This document shows positions 51,636-60,221 of a DNA stretch of 64,000 nt, in pieces (the stretch's first letter is position 1; each line of letters starts with the position of its first letter). This DNA comes from Nitrospira sp. (GTDB lineage: Bacteria > Nitrospirota > Nitrospiria > Nitrospirales > Nitrospiraceae). A model generated the notes under the pieces. That model ran no database searches, was not told the DNA's origin, and worked only from the letters and a program-made list of their open reading frames with translations. The position numbers were made by a program, and so were the translations under genes. The stretch covers positions 1 through 64,000 of the forward strand of contig CP092081.1 of NCBI GenBank assembly GCA_022226935.1, read 5' to 3'.

Positions 51636-53006
51636 TTACGGCAGTGTTTCCGGGCCCCTGACGAGCAGGGCCAACCTGGACGGGATTTGGGTCAGTAGAT
51701 CGGGGCGGACCTGGAATACGCCCGGTATCCGGTGGCCAATGGCATAGAGGAGGCCTCCCGATTGGTTGCCGAGGGCCAGGCGTCCGGCTACACGACCGTC
51801 TCTTCCGGTCGCGACAAATTCCGCGACCGGGGCGACGAGTCCATAGGGGGCCAGTGGGCCAGCTTGTTTGAGGACGCGTTCTTCTGCGGGCAGGTTCACG
51901 ATACGGCTGACGAGAAGATCGGCGACGTCTTGCCGCAGTTTGTCCGTCGGCTGATCTTCCAGCATCCAGCCGTCGCGGTCATGAACCAGCGTGTATTGCT
52001 CGTCTCGAGTCTTAATGGAGAGCAGGGCAATGTCGCCCGTTTCGACGCCGAGTAACCGTTTGTCCTGCAGGGCGAACAGATCTTTCGTTAATTCTTTGAT
52101 GACCGACGGACTGACTTTATAGATAGGGCCGTCCTGAGCGGTTTGCGCATAGGCTTCGCCGCTGGCCGGATCGGGCTGGAAGAGGCGAACGACTTGGTCG
52201 GTCCCGGCCGCATGCACGGTGACCTTCACCTTGGGTTTGGTCAGTAAGGGCGCGAGTTTGTCCCGTTCAGGTCCCGGATCGACGATGGCCAAGGCTTTCA
52301 GATCTTCCAAACGAAACAGCAGGGCTTGAACCTCCGTGCGATCCGCTTCCGCCTCGATCGGATAACGGATTTTCCATTTTTTCTTCGGCTTCTCCTCGAT
52401 CCCGTAGAGCACGATTTCCGTCGTGGGGTAGGTGAGGCGGAGCTGCTCGGTCTCTTGTTGGTTGAACTGCAGTAATTCTTTCCGCCGGAAGGAAAGGAGG
52501 GTTCGGTTCAGAAAGTCCTTCGGGGCCAAGTCGGTCAGGAGCACCGCCTCGTCCGACGCTCTCAGTACATACAGGGTGGACGACAGGGGGCCGGCATCCC
52601 CAATCGAGAGTGTTTCTTCGCGATCGCCCGCGGTCACGGTCACGACGGTGGAGGGATGATCGAGACCGAAGGGCGTCAATGAGACCGGATGGGTTTCAAC
52701 AAGTCGTGAGACCTTTCCCGTGACGAGCGCGCGGAGCAGCGCCTGAACCTGTCGTTGATCGGCGTCGGTTTGAATCGGCGCGGTAATGCCCCAGGGGTGG
52801 CCAGGCGTCTGGCTGAGGACCACTTCCCCGGAATGGCTGCGGACCCGTAGGGCGCTGATCTGGGCTTGCTCAAACGGCAAGATTTGTTTGGCCTGGGTTG
52901 CGGTGACAAGTTCAGTGCGTTGTTCAGGCAGTTCGACGAAATAGAGGTACAGGCCAAGCCCTGCAAGGACGCCTGCCAGGAGGACTGTCGGCCAATAGCG
53001 CGCCAT
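51636..53006 (-). CDS. DUF4340 protein of a Gld-type ABC operon
   Basis: A 456-residue protein with one N-terminal membrane helix (TVLLAGVLAGLGLYLYFVE) and a large periplasmic part with repeated beta-rich units (ISALRVRSHSGEVVLSQT, DIALLSIKTRDEQYTL), typical of DUF4340. It is the last gene of four on the minus strand, 3 bp after the GldG-like gene. The family always seems to sit beside such ABC exporters, but its role is unknown. Confidence 0.85.
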   Translation of the reverse strand: MARYWPTVLLAGVLAGLGLYLYFVELPEQRTELVTATQAKQILPFEQAQISALRVRSHSGEVVLSQTPGHPWGITAPIQTDADQRQVQALLRALVTGKVSRLVETHPVSLTPFGLDHPSTVVTVTAGDREETLSIGDAGPLSSTLYVLRASDEAVLLTDLAPKDFLNRTLLSFRRKELLQFNQQETEQLRLTYPTTEIVLYGIEEKPKKKWKIRYPIEAEADRTEVQALLFRLEDLKALAIVDPGPERDKLAPLLTKPKVKVTVHAAGTDQVVRLFQPDPASGEAYAQTAQDGPIYKVSPSVIKELTKDLFALQDKRLLGVETGDIALLSIKTRDEQYTLVHDRDGWMLEDQPTDKLRQDVADLLVSRIVNLPAEERVLKQAGPLAPYGLVAPVAEFVATGRDGRVAGRLALGNQSGGLLYAIGHRIPGVFQVRPDLLTQIPSRLALLVRGPETLP

Positions 53007-53009
53007 GAC

Positions 53010-54539
53010 CTACAAACGACGCCGTTTCCGCCAGACCAGCAGACCGCAGAGCACGGTCATGGTTGGGAGAAAAATCACCTGCACATAGAGCAGGATCCGT
53101 TCCTGGAGCGGATTTGGCGTAAACGGTCGAACCGCGGGGTCTTTCGGCGTGAGGGAAATCAAGTCACGCTCTTCCGAGAGCCATCCCACCGTGCGTTGAA
53201 AGAAGTCGCTGTTGCCGACGAAGTTGATGAATCCATTGCTGGCGAACGCCGAATTGCCGACAACCACGATGGCGGGACGAGGCTTGCCTTCCTCAGGTGC
53301 TTGTTTGGGCGTCAAGGCGGCGGCCAGGGCCAACGGCCCTTGCACATCTTCTTTTTCATCATAGCTGACGACCCGACCCTTCATATCGGTTTCCGCCCAA
53401 CTTCGTGGTGATGTGCGCGCCAACGGAACATAGTCCCAGTCTTTCCCCTGGTCTTCGTGAAAGGTCAGATGGCGGGCCAAAGGAAACAAGACAGCCGCCG
53501 TCAATTCGTGGGTGATTTCGTGGTCGGTAAAGGTGCGGACCAAAAGAGCCGTGAGGTCGCCTTGAGCGAGCCGGTCTTGCAGATCGACGAGCACGCCAGA
53601 CCCCAGTTCCAGACCCCAGACTTTGAGAAGCCCATCCATGCTGGCTTGGGTATCTGGATCGAGCAGAACCAGTAAGTGGCCGCCTTTTGCGACGTAGGCT
53701 TGAATGCGGTCCTGCTCTTCCTTGGTAATGGCGCGTCGGGGGCCGGCGATAATCAGGACGTCTGTGTCGCTCGGTACCGCCGGCTCTTGCAGCAAGGTGA
53801 CGGTGCCGATCTCGTAGCCTTGCTTTTCCAGCACTTCCTTAGTGAGCGCCATCCCGCCACGGTCTTTGTCTTCCAAGCTGCGTTCACCATGGCCTTCCAG
53901 AAACACGACCCGCTTCTTGCTGTCTTTTGAAACCCGCACGAGTGCGCCGGTGATCTCCACTTCTGCCGGCGACGTAATGCGAACTGATTGCGGACCGCTT
54001 TCGAAGATCGCCACGTCGGTGCGGGTGACGCCGTAATTTTGCGCGACTTTCGGCTGGCGTTCTGGATCGATGAACTGCACGGTCAGCTTCGGACTGGCTT
54101 GTCGATAGCTGTCGAAGCGTTCCTTGTAGCCCTGGTAACCAGGATCCTTTTCCCGCGTAAACACCGTCACGTTGACGTCGCGGGTGAGATTGCGCAGAAC
54201 GCGGTAGGTTTCCGGTGCGAGCGTATAGTTCTGATTCTCTGAAAAGTCCCAGCGAATCGAATGTCTGGCGGCGAGGAAATTCACGATGGCTAAAATAGCC
54301 AAAAAGAACACGACCATCAGCGCGCTGTTCGCGCCCATTCGCGTGGATCGCTGTGAGGAGAAGCGTTTGACCTGATCAAAATGTGTGGCAAACGCCCAGA
54401 TAAAACAGGCCAGGGCCAGCCCTTCCAGAAGCGTGACGAGCCACAGCTTGTCCGGCACCAAGGAGTACGCAATGACCCCGGCGATGGCCAGTCCGGTTCC
54501 GATGGCGCCGATGGGAAGGGGACTGCGTGTCATTTCCAT
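53010..54539 (-). CDS. GldG-like ABC transporter auxiliary protein
   Basis: A 509-residue protein with two N-terminal membrane helices plus a third near 75-95, a large extracytoplasmic domain (ABC_transp_aux type: YTLAPETYRVLRNLTRDVNV, PKLTVQFIDPERQPKVAQNY, VLIIAGPRRAITKEEQDRIQ) and a C-terminal helix before an Arg/Lys tail. In Bacteroidetes the GldA-GldF-GldG complex takes part in gliding; outside that group the function is open. It overlaps the permease gene by 10 bp. Confidence 0.86.
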   Translation of the reverse strand: MEMTRSPLPIGAIGTGLAIAGVIAYSLVPDKLWLVTLLEGLALACFIWAFATHFDQVKRFSSQRSTRMGANSALMVVFFLAILAIVNFLAARHSIRWDFSENQNYTLAPETYRVLRNLTRDVNVTVFTREKDPGYQGYKERFDSYRQASPKLTVQFIDPERQPKVAQNYGVTRTDVAIFESGPQSVRITSPAEVEITGALVRVSKDSKKRVVFLEGHGERSLEDKDRGGMALTKEVLEKQGYEIGTVTLLQEPAVPSDTDVLIIAGPRRAITKEEQDRIQAYVAKGGHLLVLLDPDTQASMDGLLKVWGLELGSGVLVDLQDRLAQGDLTALLVRTFTDHEITHELTAAVLFPLARHLTFHEDQGKDWDYVPLARTSPRSWAETDMKGRVVSYDEKEDVQGPLALAAALTPKQAPEEGKPRPAIVVVGNSAFASNGFINFVGNSDFFQRTVGWLSEERDLISLTPKDPAVRPFTPNPLQERILLYVQVIFLPTMTVLCGLLVWRKRRRL

Positions 54540-55300
54540 CGCGAGGCATCCACAATGCGGTGGGCGAGGAACAGCATCAGTACGGTTCCGCTGACGTAAT
54601 ACACCAAGTCTTTCGTATCGATCAGACCGCGCACCAGGTGGTCATAGTGCTCCATGAACGAGAGATAGGAGACCACTTGTCCCGCCGGCGTGTCGCCCAA
54701 GAGCGAACCCAGTCCAGCCAGCAGCCAGCACATCAGGAGCAGGCCGAAGCTGGTGAATGCGGCCACAATTTGATTTTCGGTGACGGACGAGGCAAAGAGA
54801 CCGACAGCGAGAAAAAACCCGCCGAGCAGTAACAAGCCTAGGTAGCCGGTGAGCACGGGGTGCCAATCAAAATCGCTGAAGAGCGCCAGCGTGAGCGGCA
54901 CCAAGGTCGTCAACAGCAGCATTCCTATAAAGACTAAGTAGACGCTGATGAATTTCCCGACAATGATTTCGCTGACTCGTATGGGGGCGGTCATCAGGAA
55001 TTCAAAGGTCCGAAGTTTGCGTTCTTCGGCCAGGAGTCGCATGGTGAGGATCGGAAGGATCAGCAGCAGGACGAACCGCATGCTGGCAAAGAGATTGCGG
55101 AATACGAGATCGTTCAGGTTGATCTGCGCCGTGCCCCCTTGCATTTGCATGAGTTGAATGGCTTGGGCTCCCGTAAAGACAATGTAGAGATATGCGAGGA
55201 ATCCGAAGGTCAGGAGAAAAACTCCGCCGACGACATACACGATCGGCGAGACGAAGTAGGAGCGCAACTCTTTTCTGATGATCGCTTGGACGGGTGGCAT
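54530..55300 (-). CDS. ABC-2 type permease (GldF-like)
   Basis: A 256-residue membrane protein with six helices, starting VQAIIRKELRSYFVSPIVYV, a typical ABC-2 beginning. The region ILPILTMRLLAEERKLRTFE is conserved in these permeases. It lies 3 bp after the ATPase gene and overlaps the auxiliary gene. It forms the channel of the exporter; the cargo is unknown. Confidence 0.88.
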   Translation of the reverse strand: MPPVQAIIRKELRSYFVSPIVYVVGGVFLLTFGFLAYLYIVFTGAQAIQLMQMQGGTAQINLNDLVFRNLFASMRFVLLLILPILTMRLLAEERKLRTFEFLMTAPIRVSEIIVGKFISVYLVFIGMLLLTTLVPLTLALFSDFDWHPVLTGYLGLLLLGGFFLAVGLFASSVTENQIVAAFTSFGLLLMCWLLAGLGSLLGDTPAGQVVSYLSFMEHYDHLVRGLIDTKDLVYYVSGTVLMLFLAHRIVDASRWK

Positions 55301-55303
55301 CGC

Positions 55304-56272
55304 TTAGTGTGGCTCGCCTATGGTGGTGTCGTTTGACTTCGGCAGCTCGTCTTCCCGCTGGGTCAGTTTCAGGAAGACATCTTCCAGTGTCATCGAGACG
55401 GGTTTCATTTCCAACAGTCCCCAGTTTTGCCCGACGGCGAAGCGCGCCACGTCCTCCCGGATATCTCGGCCCAGCGCGCATTCGATCAGGACCGTGTGTG
55501 GGTCAGCCGTAGTCAAGACATGTTCTACTCCTGGGACCTCGCGAAACCGGTCCGCCACATTCACCGGCGGAACTTTTAGTGTGACGCTGATCTTTTCCGA
55601 CTTCCGGAGACGGGCGGACAGTTGGTCGGGGGTATCTTCGGCGACGATCCGCCCTCCGTTAATGATCACGACGCGCTGACAGACCGCGGTGGCCTCCGGC
55701 AAGATGTGCGTGCTCAGAATGACGGAATGCGAACCGGCCAGGCTTTTAATCAATTCCCGGATCTCGATAATTTGCTTCGGATCGAGACCCACCGTGGGTT
55801 CGTCGAGGATCAGGACAGGTGGATCATGAATCAGGGCCTGGGCCAGGCCGACCCGTTGACGATAGCCGCGTGACAGGTTGGCAATGAGCCGCTGGCGCAC
55901 AGATCCCAGAGAGAGGCGTTCCATGACGCGATCCAACGCCTGGGTCAGACTTGTTCCACTCAACCCCCGGAGTTTCCCCACAAAGCCCAAGTACTCGGCG
56001 ACCGTGAGTTCTTGGTAAACGGGCGGGGTTTCCGGCAAATATCCGATTCGCTTCTTCACCTCGTCAGGTTGTTCCGCACAATCGAACCCCGCGACCTGCG
56101 CGGTTCCTTCCGTTGCGGGAATGAACGAGGTGAGAATGCGCATGGTCGTGGTTTTCCCGGCGCCATTGGGGCCGAGAAATGCCAAGACCTCACCTTTCTC
56201 GACACGAAAGGTGACACGATCAATCGCGGTGAGGTGGCCGTAGCGTTTCGTGATGTTGCAAACTTCGATCAT
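55304..56272 (-). CDS. ABC transporter ATP-binding protein (GldA-like)
   Basis: A 322-residue ATPase. Walker A LGPNGAGKTTTMRIL near residue 40, signature NLSRGYRQRVGLAQAL, Walker B PVLILDEPTVGLDP and the switch His in STHILPEA are all present. A C-terminal domain of about 90 residues (RKSEKISVTLKVPPVNVADR) is typical of this subfamily. It is the first gene of the four-gene operon. Confidence 0.93.
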   Translation of the reverse strand: MIEVCNITKRYGHLTAIDRVTFRVEKGEVLAFLGPNGAGKTTTMRILTSFIPATEGTAQVAGFDCAEQPDEVKKRIGYLPETPPVYQELTVAEYLGFVGKLRGLSGTSLTQALDRVMERLSLGSVRQRLIANLSRGYRQRVGLAQALIHDPPVLILDEPTVGLDPKQIIEIRELIKSLAGSHSVILSTHILPEATAVCQRVVIINGGRIVAEDTPDQLSARLRKSEKISVTLKVPPVNVADRFREVPGVEHVLTTADPHTVLIECALGRDIREDVARFAVGQNWGLLEMKPVSMTLEDVFLKLTQREDELPKSNDTTIGEPH

Positions 56273-56516
56273 GCAGTCGGGATTGACGGCTGGCTGGGTG
56301 TGAGTCCTGCTGTTCGTTGATACGGCACGTGGTGTGGCAAATCGCGCCTGATATTACCGACCGTGTGAGATGCAGTCAAGAGAAGGGTGCGCCGCATAGG
56401 TGAGGAGGCAGAAAAGCGTGAGTCCGTCTTTACAGCGTAATTCGTAACTGCTACAGTTCCGCGACTTTAGCCACTGAGCAGCCTGGTGGAATACCTGACG
56501 AAGAGGTCTCTCCGGA

Positions 56517-56894
56517 ATGAAGAATGACATGAATCAACCGAGGCCGAGTTTGCTCGGCGTCCTCGTGATTGGCGCCGCGCTGTGTGTCGCCCTCGCCGGA
56601 CTCGGAAGCTTCCTGACATCGGTGTATGCCGCCAGTAATACCGTCCACGAGATCAAGGGGACGGTGGAGAATGTGAATGCCAGTGAAGACCCCCCTGTCA
56701 TCGTCGTGAAAGGGCAGCATGGATCGAGTGAAGCGATCGTGGTCGGCGCGGTGATTCAGCAAGGCGCCACTATCATGCGTGGAAAGAAACGGATCACGCT
56801 CGATCACATCCATGCCGGGGATAAGGTGACGTTGAAATATGTGAAGACTCGCGATGGGCTGACGGTTCGATCGATCGTGCTCCATCGCAATTGA
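56517..56894 (+). CDS. Exported small beta-rich protein
   Basis: A 125-residue precursor with a hydrophobic signal (LLGVLVIGAALCVALAGLGS) cleaved near VYAAS. The mature part (HEIKGTVENVNASEDPPVIV, GKKRITLDHIHAGDKVTLKY) looks like a small OB/SH3-like barrel of the kind found in DUF5666-type proteins. GAAGAGG precedes ATG 56517; a second ATG four codons later is possible. Confidence 0.72.
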   Translation: MKNDMNQPRPSLLGVLVIGAALCVALAGLGSFLTSVYAASNTVHEIKGTVENVNASEDPPVIVVKGQHGSSEAIVVGAVIQQGATIMRGKKRITLDHIHAGDKVTLKYVKTRDGLTVRSIVLHRN

Positions 56895-56950
56895 TCAGAC
56901 GCATTCATTATCGTGAAGATGTGTTTCTCACAAGGAGGTAGAGAGATTTT

Positions 56951-57607
56951 ATGATTCGACAGCATGTGGTGCGGGGGATATCTGCGCCGGTCGCCGTCGG
57001 GTTGCTGCTCCTCATGGGCTGCTCCGGAAAAGGCGACATTATTCCGATGACTCTGACCCCCAAGGCTAAGGAAATGCCCAACACCTCTTCAGCCGTGAAG
57101 CCGATGGCGGGGCCGAAAGTGGTGGTGATTCCATTTGAAGACGCGCGGGCCGATCATGCGAAGGTGGGAAGCCGAAGCTCCATGTGGGGCGGTGAAACGG
57201 ACTTTCATGTCTCGAGTGGCAATGCCGGTGAGGAAACCGGCCAAGCATTTGCCGATTATCTCAAGCGCAAAGGCTGGCTAGTGCAGTATCAGAAGGCCGC
57301 CCCACCGGAATCAGACAATGGTCCGAATATCGTGTTGTCCGGCAAAATTCTCGACCTGGCGGTCGATGCGAAGCGGGGCTTTTTTATGACGGATATTGAG
57401 GCCCGCAGCAAGTTGGTGATCCAGGCCAACAATCGCGAAGATGGCAGCTCGATCGTTCGAACCGATGCGCATTCCGGCAGCCACGACAATGTATTTTGGT
57501 TTGACCCTCAGGACGGGGAAGAACTGCTTGCCGAAGTGCTGGAAAAGAACTTTGAGCGATTTGTTCTGAACACGAAGCTGGAAGATCGGTCTCTTCGGTT
57601 TCGGTAG
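56951..57607 (+). CDS. Lipoprotein with YajG-like fold
   Basis: A 218-residue precursor with lipobox LLMGC at about 20-24. The mature part has VVVIPFEDARADHAKVGSR, then QAFADYLKRKGWLVQYQKA and NIVLSGKILDLAVDAKRGFF, a pattern like YajG or other envelope lipoproteins. AAGGAGG lies 10-12 bases before ATG 56951. The specific role is unknown. Confidence 0.78.
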   Translation: MIRQHVVRGISAPVAVGLLLLMGCSGKGDIIPMTLTPKAKEMPNTSSAVKPMAGPKVVVIPFEDARADHAKVGSRSSMWGGETDFHVSSGNAGEETGQAFADYLKRKGWLVQYQKAAPPESDNGPNIVLSGKILDLAVDAKRGFFMTDIEARSKLVIQANNREDGSSIVRTDAHSGSHDNVFWFDPQDGEELLAEVLEKNFERFVLNTKLEDRSLRFR

Positions 57608-57880
57608 AGAGTTATCCGCAACTGGGTCGCCTCATGTCTTGAGCCATTGTGGCGTCGTGCTTGAGTTCACCTCGGTCCATGAGGGATGTTCATTTATGAA
57701 CTGTCTGTTTCGTGGAGATTTGGAGCTTTTACAGGGCTGATCAATTCGATAGCATGTGAGGTTTTCTAGCGTATTTCCGGTGGGGGAGCGTGGCGTCTGG
57801 TCGGTGATGCAGGGTTTTTTGTCCGTTTGTAGGGGGCCTTGCTACCCAGACGGTATTGTCGCCAAGGGGAATCTCCCGTA

Positions 57881-57931
57881 GCCTGAAATCACTTTTGCGG
57901 AGCTGTTCAATCAGACAGTGATTTCAGGCTT
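57881..57931 (+). promoter_or_regulatory. Long hairpin before rlpA
   Basis: AGCCTGAAATCACT (57881-57894) pairs perfectly with AGTGATTTCAGGCT (57918-57931) around a 23-nt loop. The stem ends 17 bp before the rlpA start codon and close to its ribosome site, so it could act in the leader RNA. It could also be a transcription terminator, though the T tract is poor. The rest of the 340-bp gap upstream (57608-57880) shows nothing else. Confidence 0.55.
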
Positions 57932-57948
57932 TCAAACGAGGTGCTTCT

Positions 57949-58608
57949 ATGGTCAGGAATTTCTGGAACCGTTCTCGTTGTAAGACGGGATCTGCTCTTG
58001 TTCCCCTGGTATCCTGCCTCCTCCTCAGTGCCTGTTCCGCCCTTCCAAAAGGCGATCTCTCCCTGGATCTCGGTATCAAGGATCGAGGCGTTGCGTCCTG
58101 GTATGGAAAGGAGTTTCACGGAAAACTGGCAGCGAACGGGGAAGTCTTTGACATGACCGCCTATACTGCTGCTCATCGTAAGTTGCCGCTTGGTAGTCTC
58201 GTGCGAGTCGTCAACCTGGCCAATGGAAAGTCCGTTCAGGTGCGAATTAATGATCGGGGTCCATATGTATCAGGCCGAATGTTGGACCTGTCGCAGGCTG
58301 CAGCTCGTGAACTGGGTATGCTGGAAGCCGGCACCAGCCCTGTGCAGATAGAAGTCATCGGCAATCATCGTCCTGTGGCACCAATACCCTCCTCGCTGAT
58401 AGCTACTGTGGCGGGTATGTTGCTGAATACCGACATGCGAGTTGTGAAGTGGCCTACGCGCCAGGAAGAAGGTGTCGAAGTGCCTGCTGGGCCCCTTCGA
58501 ATGATGCCCCAAGAAGCCTTGTATGTTCGCCGTGAGCGGCGGATCGGCAGCATGTTAGCGGCTGATCATTCGGCGCACAATACCGTCCCCGGGCTCATCG
58601 TCTCCTAG
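57949..58608 (+). CDS. rlpA: RlpA-type septal lytic transglycosylase lipoprotein
   Basis: Cuts naked glycan strands of peptidoglycan at the division septum. The 219-residue precursor has lipobox LLSAC near 29 and a double-psi beta-barrel: GVASWYGKEFHGKLAANGE, TAAHRKLPLGSLVRVVN and INDRGPYVSGRMLDLS with the catalytic Asp. There is no C-terminal SPOR domain, unlike E. coli RlpA; a short unrelated tail takes its place. A long hairpin lies just upstream of the gene. Confidence 0.92.
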   Translation: MVRNFWNRSRCKTGSALVPLVSCLLLSACSALPKGDLSLDLGIKDRGVASWYGKEFHGKLAANGEVFDMTAYTAAHRKLPLGSLVRVVNLANGKSVQVRINDRGPYVSGRMLDLSQAAARELGMLEAGTSPVQIEVIGNHRPVAPIPSSLIATVAGMLLNTDMRVVKWPTRQEEGVEVPAGPLRMMPQEALYVRRERRIGSMLAADHSAHNTVPGLIVS

Positions 58609-58736
58609 GCGAGCGAACGACATTCCGTCAGTTGACACCTCCTCCTGCACTTGATTAGACTGCCCGTTCTAGATTGGCCGCTGGGCGTGCCGTATTCCTG
58701 TTTATGTTGATCTTAACTGTTGGAGGTTGAAGCTGC

Positions 58737-58937
58737 ATGGCAAAGAAACCGACCGGTGAATCAGACGAAGTCCGACTGAAGAAAAAGATCGCCGTTAGCA
58801 CAAAAGATGAGAGCAAATCGGGTGATCCGGCCTTGCGGTCCTTGCGTAAACGACTCAAGCGAGTACAGCGTAAACGACGAGCGCTTTCGTTAAGGAAAAA
58901 GCATGCAGCAGGGAAACAGGCTGAAACAAAATCCTGA
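58737..58937 (+). CDS. Small Lys/Arg-rich protein
   Basis: A 66-residue very basic protein (SLRKRLKRVQRKRRALSLRK) with GGAGG about 10 bases before ATG 58737. The composition suggests nucleic acid or ribosome binding. No known family. It lies between rlpA and a HEAT-repeat gene on the same strand. Confidence 0.6.
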   Translation: MAKKPTGESDEVRLKKKIAVSTKDESKSGDPALRSLRKRLKRVQRKRRALSLRKKHAAGKQAETKS

Positions 58938-59000
58938 TGAATTGCGGTATCAAAGCATCTGACCCTACTCCAACCCTCCTGCGGAATAAGGATTCTTGAT

Positions 59001-59831
59001 ATGGAACATACTGGCGAAAACAAAGAACAAGCACAGGCTGTTTCCCCTGTCGGCCCAGTTGCAGATGAGGCTTTGACAGATCAAGTCTCTGACCAACTTG
59101 CCGCATCCTTGGATTCCTCCGTGGGGGATCAGGAACTCACTGAGCCAATGCAGGAAGTAGTGCTGGAGGAGGAGAAGGTCAAGGATGAAATCGATATCCA
59201 GATTGACCTCCTCAAGGATCCTGATTGGGTTGTGCGGCGGGAAGCGGCGATTACGCTGGGAGAGATGGGGGATGAACGTTGCGTCGAACCTCTCGCGGCA
59301 GCCCTTCGTGACGGTGACTGGCAGGTGCGAGAGGTCGCGATTGAGGGAATCGGGCAAATCGGATCTCCTGCCGTTGATGTACTTCTCAAGCTTTTGCGCG
59401 ATTGGGATGTGCGAAAGTCTGCGATCGTGGCACTGGGAAAGATTCGTGATGAGCGGGTGTTGGAGCCGCTCATGCAGCAGCTTCGGAATGATGAATTCAT
59501 GGAAGATGCGACCGATGCCCTGGTAAACCTTGGAGAGCCTGCGTTGCCCGGCCTGATCAAGGCACTGAAGGACAAAGAGGAATTAGTACGGAAGCAAGCC
59601 GTGATTGCGTTGGGCCGCATTAAGTCGCCAGAAGCCATCGATCCATTGATCGAGATGCTGCAGAACAAAGATTGGTTTACACGGTTAACGGCGGCAGCGG
59701 CGCTCGAAGCTATTGGAGATGAGCGTGGTCGCGAAGCGATCAAGCCATTGCTGAAGGATACGGATATGGTGGTCAAGATGCGGGTCGAGCGCATTCTTGC
59801 GAAATGGAAAAAGCAGCCAGCCGCTGTTTGA
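59001..59831 (+). CDS. HEAT-repeat protein
   Basis: A 276-residue protein. An acidic N terminus (1-62) is followed by about six HEAT/PBS-lyase-like repeats of about 31 residues (DPDWVVRREAAITLGEMGDE, VRKSAIVALGKIRDERVLEP, VRKQAVIALGRIKSPEAIDP). It has no signal peptide and is probably a cytoplasmic scaffold. A second HEAT protein lies nearby on the other strand. Confidence 0.88.
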   Translation: MEHTGENKEQAQAVSPVGPVADEALTDQVSDQLAASLDSSVGDQELTEPMQEVVLEEEKVKDEIDIQIDLLKDPDWVVRREAAITLGEMGDERCVEPLAAALRDGDWQVREVAIEGIGQIGSPAVDVLLKLLRDWDVRKSAIVALGKIRDERVLEPLMQQLRNDEFMEDATDALVNLGEPALPGLIKALKDKEELVRKQAVIALGRIKSPEAIDPLIEMLQNKDWFTRLTAAAALEAIGDERGREAIKPLLKDTDMVVKMRVERILAKWKKQPAAV

Positions 59832-60221
59832 TAGAAAGCCTTAACGGGAGAGCAAGAGAGAACGTTCTTTTTTCACTCTCGTCTTATTTGGTTTTCTGCG
59901 CTCTGCCCGAAAAGACATCAGGATGGAGTGTCCGAATTTTCCTGCCAGCTCCTTGATTGCGGGCTAAGAAACCACCACTTTCCCCATCACACCATCCAGT
60001 GGATGAATGGCTTCCGCCGAGCTCTAGAGAGCATTCCTCTACCACAATTCCAGATGCAGCCTTCGCCAGCTCCATGCCTCTCGGCGTCAACCCCTTGGGG
60101 TGCTATTGGGAATCGCACCTAAATCTGAATGTGTTCTTGACCTGCATTTATTAGGAAGTTGCAGCAATATTCAGCGAATGAATCAAAGACAGCTCGGCCT
60201 GGTGAGGCTGAGGATGTCGGC
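59832..60221. other. Intergenic region between the two HEAT genes
   Basis: About 390 bp between converging genes. A weak imperfect hairpin with T run around 59850-59885 may terminate the plus-strand gene. Short frames here have no start signals. I see nothing else. Confidence 0.55.
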
